DNA of 16,065 nucleotides, from contig JAOXYB010094604.1 of NCBI GenBank assembly GCA_028565635.1, positions 1-16,065 of the forward strand, given 5' to 3'. Position 1 is the first letter of the stretch, and each line of letters begins with the position of its first letter. The stretch is from Phoronis ovalis. Lineage: Eukaryota; Phoronida; Phoronidae. Shown here in pieces: positions 9,607 through 16,065 of this stretch. Position numbers and translations under genes: made by a program. The notes under the pieces are model-generated. The model did not search any database. It saw nothing but the letters and a program-made list of their open reading frames with translations, and was not told where the DNA came from.

Positions 9607-9682
9607 ATGGCACCTAGAGATTTTAGTGGGAAATGGAAGCTAATACGAAGTGAAAATTTTGAACAATTTTTGGAGAAAATGG
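9607..9682 (+). CDS. FABP exon 1
   Basis: 25 codons plus one base, ending ATG G before donor GTAAGATC. It carries the whole N-terminal FABP signature (GKWKLIRSENFEQFLEKM). Confidence 0.94.
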
Positions 9683-11559
9683 GTAAGATCAGAATTAGTT
9701 AGTTCCGTGTTCGTAATAAGGATTGCTACGTTAGAAGCTTCTTTCCGATTTGTTAGCGTGCTAAATTTTGAAGACGGTCTGAGGTACAGACGCGGTACTT
9801 GAGGTGTGACATCCCTGGAGTGGGCCATTGTTGACCTTGAGGTCAAATGGTCATTTATAGGTTAAAGGTTAAAATTGTTCAAACCGCCCAACTATCATAT
9901 TATCAGATTATACAGAGGTGATTTTGAGGACTTTCGAGGCTGTCGAGGTGCCAAAAGATCAGATCTACATTTTTTTGCATCTTTTCAATTATCTATGTAG
10001 GGAATATGTCAAAACTCAAGAACGGTTGGTCATACAGGTTTGGAGTTTGATTTATAACATCAGGGTGGGGATAGTTGACCTTTAGGTTACTGTCGCCTGG
10101 AGGTAGAGCGATCGAAATCTCCAATTTGCGTGTCATTTAGAAATCATTCAGAAGTCTTGGGTCATCTGAGGGCTAGTTGGCACAAAAAAATGTATTATTT
10201 TTTTAATTCTTTTTTCTTCAGACTGTAAAAGGGAAACTATGCCTTTTCTAAAAAGCTATCCAGTTGTAACTGTGTTGGCATTTGTCGCCTGCATATGTAC
10301 CGACTTTGTATCTTGGCCTGAACGCATGCATTTGTTGTAGCCACTGAAAGGCGACTGAAGCTATGTAACACTTTGTAAATATCTATAATTATAAATGTTT
10401 AAAACGATGTGTCTCGATCTCGTGAATTCTTTTCCAGGAGCACCATGGGTAGCTCGAAAAATGGCAGCAGCATCTTCTCCGACAGTTGAAATCCAACAGG
10501 ATGGGGATAACTTTGCGACGAAAACTTCAAGTGCAGTTTTCACAAGGGAAGCAAAATGGACTGTTGGAGAAGAAAGTGTCCAAGATCACAATGGCACAAA
10601 ATTTAAGGTCCAGCTCATTAATATGATTAACCTAGTTACCTGGCCTTACAGTATCTATTAAAAGATTGTAATTGTTTATTTCTGAGGAAGTTAGTATTAT
10701 ATTTTTAACGGCTCAAAGCGTTTTACTTGTTTTATGAACTTATTTCACGTACCTTAACGAGCTGATCTTTCATTGATGCACTTCATGTTTTCAGCTACCT
10801 GGACTTTTTTGTCATTCTTTATGATTAGGAGCCTATTAGCATGGGTTTGGGATAAATGTACATGGCTAGCGTATTGACGGGCAAAGTTTTACAGATTACG
10901 ATTTTACATAACAAGCTTTTATGTTGCCAATGCCGGGTGCTAATGTTACAGCTCAGGATCGTTATTAGTGTGGTGACCTCTTTTGGCAAAATCAGAGCAC
11001 CACTAATACAGTGTATATAAACCAGCTCTTTAATATTTAAATTCAATCTATTATCTAAAATTTCCAAATATGACTTTTATACATTAAACAATATTTGTCA
11101 TTAAGATGTGCTTCTATAGTTTGAAGTTGCTATTTCAGAGCTTAGCTACATGGGATGGTGAGAAGTTAGTTCAGAAAGAAGAGCCACTGGAACAAGGCAA
11201 GGGTAAACCACAAACCCACATTCGTGAAATAAACAGCGACGGGGAATTAGTTATGGTAAGTTTTCGTTTTCAGAATTGTACAAAACTATAAAAAGGATTT
11301 AGTGATAAAATTGCTTTAATCTGAATGAAATCATCTAGCAGAGTTCTTTTCATAAGAAATATTGTATGAGACTTATTTCAAAAAAGATTTTTTAAAAAGA
11401 TGTTGAAAAACAAGGTACTTTAATTGTGGCTGCTTATGAAATTACATTCCATCAGTTGAAAAAATGCAGTAAAAAGCTGTTTATATGTGATTATTATATT
11501 TACAGACAATGCATGTGGAAGAGTTAGTGTGTCTGCGTGTTTTCAAAAAGTTAGACTAA
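9607..11559 (+). CDS. Fatty-acid-binding-protein family (FABP/CRABP-like), complete
   Basis: Exons 9607-9682, 10438-10607, 11139-11255 and 11506-11559 (phases 1, 0, 0) encode 138 residues. These are the standard positions of the three introns in animal FABP genes. FABPs are small cytosolic ten-stranded beta-barrels that carry fatty acids, retinoids or related lipids. The family signature is complete at residues 8-25: G8-x-W10-x-L12-x4-N17-F18-E19-x-F21-L22-x2-M25. The third exon has WDGEKL, and the C-terminal strand ends VCLRVF, where R132 fits the family's ligand-carboxylate Arg (R-x-Y) but the Tyr is Phe. The end lacks extra motifs, and there is no signal peptide, as expected for a cytosolic carrier. 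The ATG sits in AACAATGGC, a good start context. The ligand (fatty acid versus retinoid) cannot be decided here. Confidence 0.95.
9832..9871 (+). promoter_or_regulatory. Nuclear-receptor-like half-site cluster (ER2 plus DR1)
   Basis: TGACCT-TG-AGGTCA (9832-9845) is an everted pair of perfect half-sites with a two-base gap. AGGTTA-A-AGGTTA (9859-9871) is a direct repeat with a one-base gap, the DR1 layout bound by PPAR/RXR and HNF4-type receptors, each half-site one base off AGGTCA. In other animals FABP genes are common targets of such receptors. Alternatively this is a piece of an interspersed repeat rich in TGACCT/AGGTCA. Confidence 0.4.
10076..10089 (+). promoter_or_regulatory. Second ER2-like half-site pair
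   Basis: TGACCT-TT-AGGTTA has the same everted two-base spacing as the pair at 9832, in a similar GTTGACCTT context. It is either a second binding site or a second copy of one repeat. Confidence 0.3.
10438..10607 (+). CDS. FABP exon 2
   Basis: 170 bases after acceptor TCTTTTCCAG. It completes Gly26 and encodes residues 27-82, including the strand VEIQQDGDNFATKTSS. It ends AAATTTAAG, followed by the weak donor GTCCAG. Family alignment (Lys, then the S-x-x-T-W-D-G exon) fixes the boundary there despite the poor donor. Confidence 0.9.
10608..11138 (+). other. FABP intron 2
   Basis: 531 bases from the weak donor GTCCAG to acceptor TTTCAG. Reading through the donor stays open for 17 more codons to a stop ending at 10661. 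No other feature seen. Confidence 0.75.
11139..11255 (+). CDS. FABP exon 3
   Basis: 39 codons, phase 0 at both ends, between TATTTCAG and GTAAGTTT. It starts SLATWDGEKLVQKE and ends INSDGELVM. It is about five residues longer than in many vertebrate FABPs, the extra residues falling around PLEQGKGKP, a length also seen in CRABP-type members. Confidence 0.94.
11506..11559 (+). CDS. FABP exon 4 and stop
   Basis: 17 codons plus TAA after acceptor ATATTTACAG: TMHVEELVCLRVFKKLD. This is the last barrel strand, with the ligand-site Arg. Confidence 0.92.
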   Translation, partial: TMHVEELVCLRVFKKLD

Positions 11560-11808
11560 AGCAACGAATATAATTATGAGACTAAGTCTAAATTGCATTG
11601 GAGAGTTACATAAAATGAAGGTGGATGAAGACACGAATATTCACCAACACAGTATACAGTACAATGTAAACGTTGCGAATGTATTGATGAAGTCAACCCT
11701 GGTTATTCAGTTGTAAATTATGCTTTTTGTCAAATGATTTACATTTGCAGGGCTTAATAGTAGTCCAAAAATGGTATAATTATTATAAATCCAATGTCGT
11801 CTATTGAA

Positions 11809-11814
11809 AATAAA
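11809..11814 (+). terminator. Candidate poly(A) signal of the FABP gene
   Basis: AATAAA 250 bases past the FABP stop codon, the first canonical signal downstream of it that I noticed. A 3' untranslated region of about 270 bases would be normal. Confidence 0.45.
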
Positions 11815-12683
11815 GAGGAAATGTGAAGTTTAGCTTTGCAGTTATTTTTTCATTAAATGTATCACTTTTAAGTAATTTACTGATAACTTATCTTTTACAA
11901 ATTCTAACTAATAAGATAGAAGGTTCAGAAAGAATTTGCGTCCACTTCATAGTTAGACTTTGCATCACTGTTTCCCATGCACGCATTAAAGTCCCGTTTC
12001 TCCCTCGGACTGTGGCCGCGTAGTTTTCCAAATTCCATAGTCGGTGCCTAATTTCTGAATTCCATTACTTGTTTAAAAAGCTTATTAGTATTATTAAATT
12101 ATTCACATCTGCATTCATTTTTGATCAGGTGAGCTGCAACTGGTCTAACTACGTAGACACAAACACTTTTTAAAGTTAAAATTCTATCATAATTACAACT
12201 AAACAGTATACAGATGTAACGTCTCGACGGTATGGTACGGTAAATGGTAAAAAATAATATTACCTTTTACCATTAAAAAAGGAAAACAGACATCGTTATC
12301 CGTCCTTTCTAGAGACATATATCCCACGCTGTATATTAGGTTGCTTCTCTGCGTAAAATATAAATAGCTGAGGGTAAATATAGAGCCCTGAAATACGAGC
12401 TGATTTGAGTGTTTTGTTCTTTAAAGTGGAGTAAAAAATAAAATATTAAGTGTTGAGGTTAATTAAACTGACACATGTCATGTTAAAAGCTATAAGGTGC
12501 CAATTTATCAGTTATTGTTTTACTCAAAACAGTTTGTGTAGTAATGGTATATATCACACTCTGACCTGTAGACATACCAGGCAGTTTTAGTATCGGAGTA
12601 CTACAACACACTGTCATTATACTGTACAGTGTATACTCTTACAATATATATACATGTAGATACAGGCAACAAAAGGATAAAAT
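11815..12683 (+). other. Intergenic region between FABP and EGF genes
   Basis: No gene seen. A small hairpin, ATGGTAAAA (12244-12252) opposite TTTTACCAT (12265-12273), lies here. A TATATATA run near 12645 is about 35 bases ahead of the EGF start codon and may belong to its promoter or short leader. Confidence 0.6.
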
Positions 12684-12749
12684 ATGATGTCATTTAGAAA
12701 AAGTACACGACTATTTGTGATGTTTATCTGGATTATTCAATTTTCTGTG
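12684..12749 (+). CDS. EGF gene exon 1: start and signal peptide core
   Basis: 22 codons from tandem ATGATG to donor GTAAGTG. It encodes a short basic start and a hydrophobic core, a good signal peptide. The second ATG would shorten it by one residue without effect. Confidence 0.75.
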
Positions 12750-14909
12750 GTAAGTGTTTTATTTGCTTCCATCCGTGCGTTTACATTGATCACATGTTTA
12801 TGGCGCGTGGCAAGGGTCACAGTTGGCACCCGAGTTGGCAAACATTTTGGTTTGTAGTACTTGCGTGTGTTACTTGCATAGGTTAAAGTAATTGTTATCC
12901 TGCAGTGTAATTGCCCAATATAAATATTGCCTTTCTGCCGTTTGTCCAATGGCAATGTTTATTGTTATTTAGCAAGTAACTTTTAGTTGGCGTTAAGCCC
13001 TCGGGTAATTCATGCGTGTTCCCACAATGCGAACCGTTATATAAGTGCTACTATATCAAAAACTATATTTTTATACCCTGTCACGATGTTATAACACACT
13101 CAGTAGACGTTTTCAATAATGTAAAAACTCCATTTACAGATTGAAAAAAGTTTTAGCCCAGTTCTTAAATTCAAATTAAGTGATATATCAACATCATAAA
13201 AAATAAAAATTATAATGTTCATGAGCGTAAATTAATTAATTTCGACTATAGTTTGCTCTGTATTTTGTCCCTAATGTAGGTCATTCAGGTTAAAACAGCA
13301 GACCTCTTTTTGGATGGAAGCGGAGAATTACCGGAAGGAGTTGAAGATCGAGAATTACCTGCAACACCTGACCCTGCTAGTGAGTAGTGCAAACGATGTA
13401 TTCTATTTACCCTGAATCAAACAGAAACGTAATGCCAGTGTGACTCAATTCTGTATATGAGATCTTTTGCGGAATTTTGAACAGTTTTCTATTAGGCATT
13501 CTGGATCAAATCCCGTAGGTACTCTACCGGGGTACCTACAAGATTCTACAGAATGTTTGTGATTACTTTCGTGAGAGTTACTTCTTGTTCACTGCCCTGT
13601 TATTCTTCGCAGTTTCAAGAGGTGTTTGGCTAAAAGTAAATAAGTAAACCGCGTAACGTCGAGAAACAAAAACGAAGAAGAAACTACCAGATGAACGGAA
13701 CTACGCAACAACGCTGGATTTAGCAATCGCGTCTATATTTGATAAATGTAATATAAATGTAACAACAAAATTTGTTAAATAAATGTCGCCTCTAGCTCTC
13801 CCTATTGTCTTACAAAACTGTAATAAAGGATCAAAGCACCATTTCTGTCAAATAGGAATTTAGATAATTGGTTTTTATTAAAAAAACGTCTGCTTTGTTT
13901 TAAAACAGTAACAGATGACACATGATTTCGTTTTGTCAGGCAATCATGCTAGACTTTACTAAGTTTTCAAATAATATTTGTTTTACAAGCGTTTCACAAA
14001 AATGATTATAACTCAGCTGAGAAAATTTACATTACTTAAACCCATTGTAGCTCTGGAGAAAAACTGTCCTGAAGATAATGCTTGTAACCAATTGTGTTTG
14101 GTCAAAGCAGAGAAACAAACGTGTGCCTGCAAAAGCGGATTCCTGCTGCATGCAAATAGGATCGATTGTATAGGTACACTGTAAAAATTATCTGCTTTTG
14201 TTATTTGATAGAAAGTTATAAAAAGGGAATGACTACGCTGTTAACTGAAATAGCGGGAATTATTTCGAGTCTGCAACCATTCATAATTGTCCATTAATAA
14301 TTATTAATTTCTTTAGACACCTCTGTCAGTTATGCTTTTTTTCCTTCATTTACCTACTGTAGACATTGACGAGTGTCTGTTTGGCATTTGTGGCAATAAC
14401 GCTCAATGTAGCAATTCCCCTGGATCATTTGCTTGTACCTGTGCAACAGGCTATGCTAAAGATGTGGACAGTATTTGTAGAGGTAAGCAAGCACTTATTA
14501 TCATTTCTAATAACAACGAAAAGTAAATTTAATGTTTTAATTGAATTTAATATCAAAACTTAAACCTGATTCCGTGAAGCAGCTTCCCCTTATCTGCGTC
14601 CAGGCCGATATTCTCAGATGCATTGACAACTTACGAGAAATAGTTTACCGTATGTCCTAACTAATAAAAAAACAGTGCCATTTATAGTATACAAAAAAGC
14701 ACCGTACTGTAGGTGTAATCCAAATTTAATTCTTTGGAATCTATGTAGCACTTTTTAATGTATGTTGCACATACGTATCTCTTTTTAAGATGTCAACGAG
14801 TGTGCTGATTCATCACAATTGTGTGAAAATGGTCTGTGCCAAAACGTTGTGGGGTCGTACGTTTGTGCTTGTGACGATGGTTTTGTGCGGATAAACGGAT
14901 CATGCGAAG
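12684..14909 (+). CDS. Secreted or membrane-tethered EGF-repeat protein, 5' part, five exons
   Basis: Exons 12684-12749, 13280-13379, 14051-14173, 14363-14482 and 14790-14909 join in frame (phases 0, 1, 1, 1, 1) to 176 residues. In order: signal peptide 1 to about 23-29 (basic KSTR, then LFVMFIWIIQFSV); acidic linker 30-55 with DGSGE; an LRP/LDLR-type EGF domain (Cys 61, 67, 71, 80, 82, 95); two calcium-binding EGF domains (Cys 101, 106, 112, 121, 123, 135 and 141, 148, 153, 162, 164, 175). Both of the latter begin D-x-D/N-E-C (97-101, 137-141) and carry the Asp/Asn-hydroxylation signature C-x-N-x4-F/Y-x-C-x-C. One EGF per phase 1-1 exon is the classic arrangement for shuffled extracellular modules. 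The gene continues past the window, so its C-terminal domains and identity are unknown; fibulin-, fibrillin- or LRP-like contexts are all possible. Confidence 0.9.
12750..14050 (+). other. EGF gene introns 1 and 2
   Basis: Introns 12750-13279 and 13380-14050. The first shows nothing notable. The second holds an imperfect hairpin at 13497-13555: CATTCTG and GTAGGTAC on the left arm pair with GTACCTAC and CAGAATG on the right. Confidence 0.65.
13280..13379 (+). CDS. EGF gene exon 2: acidic linker
   Basis: 33 codons plus one base, from acceptor CTAATGTAG to donor GTGAGT. An alternative in-frame acceptor, CATTCAG, nine bases downstream would drop three residues. It encodes VKTADLFLDGSGELPEG and a Pro-rich end, with a Ser-Gly in acidic surroundings. 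Confidence 0.72.
14051..14173 (+). CDS. EGF gene exon 3: LRP/LDLR-type EGF domain
   Basis: 123 bases, phase 1-1, acceptor CATTGTAG and donor GTACAC. Six cysteines in the spacing C-x5-C-x3-C-x8-C-x-C-x12-C, with the N-Q-L-C feature of non-calcium EGF domains in LDL-receptor relatives. Confidence 0.9.
   Translation, partial: LWRKTVLKIMLVTNCVWSKQRNKRVPAKADSCCMQIGSIV
14363..14482 (+). CDS. EGF gene exon 4: calcium-binding EGF domain
   Basis: 120 bases, phase 1-1, acceptor CTACTGTAG and donor GTAAGC. DIDEC start, six cysteines, and CSNSPGSFACTC matching the hydroxylation and calcium consensus. Confidence 0.93.
14483..14789 (+). other. EGF gene intron 4
   Basis: 307 AT-rich bases between donor GTAAGC and acceptor TTTTTAAG. 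Nothing else seen. Confidence 0.75.
14790..14909 (+). CDS. EGF gene exon 5: calcium-binding EGF domain
   Basis: 120 bases, phase 1-1, acceptor CTTTTTAAG and donor GTATAC. DVNEC start, six cysteines, and CQNVVGSYVCAC matching the consensus. Last EGF exon recognised in the window. Confidence 0.93.
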
Positions 14910-15075
14910 GTATACTGCTTGAAGATATTTTTCACATTTATTTCAGTAAAAAAATCTTTGTTAAAAATATACCTATCAGGCGTCATAATAAAAAAATGAC
15001 TTAATAAAGAAATTATCTTGTAGATAAATAGAAATTTGCTTCTGGCACTGCACATTATCTGGTCACATCCTTTTA

Positions 15076-15420
15076 TATGTGGTAGGGGTGTGAGGCACAC
15101 AAGTCCAAACTCTAATCCTGTAATATTCCCGGAATTGTCAAAAGACTCATCCTGAAATAACCTGGGCTCCAAAAATCTATCAGAAAATAACGTGGTAATA
15201 AATAAATAGTCTTTGAATAGCCCGGGGGTACTTTTCTAAAATGTAGGGGTGTGCGGCCCAGGGTCAAAAACCTTGACCTTGTGATAAATAAAGGTCACCA
15301 AAAATATACCATGTCGTGAATTGCAAAAAAAAACACGAAAAGAATACCCTGTTGTAAACAACTCTCCCAAAATAGATACCTTGTGTAAAATTGACCTAGC
15401 TGTAAATTATGTACCATAAA
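15076..15420. repeat. GGGGTGTG-capped degenerate repeat, two cap copies
   Basis: The caps ATGTGGTAGGGGTGTGAGGC (about 15076) and AATGTAGGGGTGTGCGGC (about 15239) are direct repeats 163 bases apart. The second is preceded by CCCGGGGGTAC, as at the element ends in 2842-3260. Downstream units such as AGAATACCCTGTTGTAAAC and AGATACCTTGTGTAAAATT repeat loosely about every 35 bases. No matching inverted right end was found. Confidence 0.5.
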
Positions 15421-15483
15421 TAAATATGTAAACATTTGCGCTCACTTTAATTGTTCACACCTGTCATAAAACCAACGCGACGT

Positions 15484-15600
15484 AAAGTTAGCTACTTATT
15501 AAATACTCGAGAGAATCAAATACAGTTGGCTACTTACCAGACATTCGAGAGATTCAGATATAAAGTTTGCCACTTTTTAGATATTCGAGACATTCATTAT
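15484..15600. repeat. 39-base minisatellite, three units
   Basis: Units start at 15484, 15523 and 15562 with an exact 39-base period. Each contains a GCTACTT / GCCACTT-like core and ATWCTCGAGA or ATTCGAGA about 20 bases later. The units differ by about a third of positions. Confidence 0.75.
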
Positions 15601-16065
15601 AAATTAAAGATGAATATTTTTGGATTGTTTTTTGGGAAGGGGCAGTCGTGAAAAACATTATAGCAATTGTTTTTTTTTCTTTCTTTCAATGTTTAGCATT
15701 GGCTTATGACATATTTAGATTGCGATCCTATCATTATTTTATAGCGTAGGCCAGTTACTTCATGATATAAGTATATCCCCAAAAAGCCATTACAAAATTT
15801 AAAATCATTTCAACTGATTGTTTCTTTTCTTAATGTCACAGATATGTTCTTATTTAGGTATCAGTCAAACTGTAGTGAAAGCTGGTTATGAATGATTATA
15901 TATAGTAATTAAAGTAGAGAGTAGTAGGCTGGTTATGACTGAGGTGTTAACTGATTGACACCTTAGACATTCTCATATTTCTTGAAATTCAAGAAAATTT
16001 GGGTGAACTGCATTGGTATGCATGACGAAATGTGATGCCACAATTTTATTCCATTTCTAAACATA

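Larger units (their letters stand above)
9683..10437 (+). other. FABP intron 1
   Basis: 755 bases. It contains clusters of nuclear-receptor-like half-sites (9832-9871 and 10076-10089), described separately. No RNA gene or exon was recognised. Confidence 0.8.
14910..16065 (+). other. EGF gene downstream intron, partial
   Basis: No further EGF exon was found. It contains two direct copies of a GGGGTGTG cap motif with degenerate tandem units (15076-15420) and a 39-base minisatellite (15484-15600). Good pyrimidine-AG acceptors end at 15696 and 15840, but the frames after them close within 17-18 codons and show no family motif. Confidence 0.6.

Noticed and set aside
9640-9846. 68-codon minus-strand frame
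   Set aside because: It runs across FABP exon 1 and its intron on the opposite strand; shadow frame.
15697-15749. Possible terminal exon of the EGF gene after acceptor CAATGTTTAG
   Set aside because: The acceptor is strong and the phase 1 frame reads 17 codons to a stop, but no cysteine pattern or membrane helix follows and it is unsupported by homology.
15841-15891. Second possible terminal exon after acceptor TTAATGTCACAG
   Set aside because: The phase 1 frame closes after about 16 codons with no family feature. One of these acceptors could be real, but I cannot choose.

Overview
This window is eukaryotic nuclear DNA. It is AT-rich, its coding sequence is cut into short exons with GT..AG introns of roughly 0.2-0.9 kb, and the three gene families are typical of animals. 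The repeat content and compact introns suggest a marine invertebrate. A tunicate, another invertebrate deuterostome or a similar lineage is possible, but the sequence alone does not settle the taxon.

Three protein genes can be supported. (1) On the minus strand, 4358 down to 697, are the first five coding exons of an M13-family zinc metalloprotease (neprilysin/ECE-like). They join in frame to 501 residues covering the cytosolic tail, one membrane anchor, a Ser/Thr-rich stalk and most of the N-terminal part of the ectodomain. The exons carrying the zinc site lie beyond position 1. (2) On the plus strand, 9607-11559, is a complete four-exon fatty-acid-binding-protein-family gene of 138 residues, with the classic FABP intron positions and phases. 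(3) On the plus strand, from 12684 to beyond the right edge, is the 5' part of a secreted or membrane-tethered EGF-repeat gene. It has a signal-peptide exon, an acidic exon with a possible glycosaminoglycan site, one LRP-type EGF exon and two calcium-binding EGF exons, all EGF exons being phase 1-1. Intron phases agree at every junction in all three models.

The M13 and FABP genes are divergent, with 5.2 kb between start codons. The FABP and EGF genes are tandem, with 1.1 kb between them. The three have no obvious shared pathway, so this looks like an ordinary gene neighbourhood rather than a functional cluster.

The non-coding DNA holds several repeats: a 312-bp foldback element with a candidate 5-bp target duplication in M13 intron 2; a 0.42-kb inverted-terminus element in M13 intron 1, whose cap motif recurs near 9.3 kb and 15.1-15.3 kb; a possible foldback element at 8.5-8.9 kb; a perfect three-unit 39-bp minisatellite at 15.5 kb; and several hairpins. 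Possible regulatory signals include nuclear-receptor-like half-site pairs in FABP intron 1 and an octamer next to a CTCF-like core between the divergent genes. I found no tRNA, rRNA, CRISPR or prokaryotic feature, and no clearly new multi-gene system.
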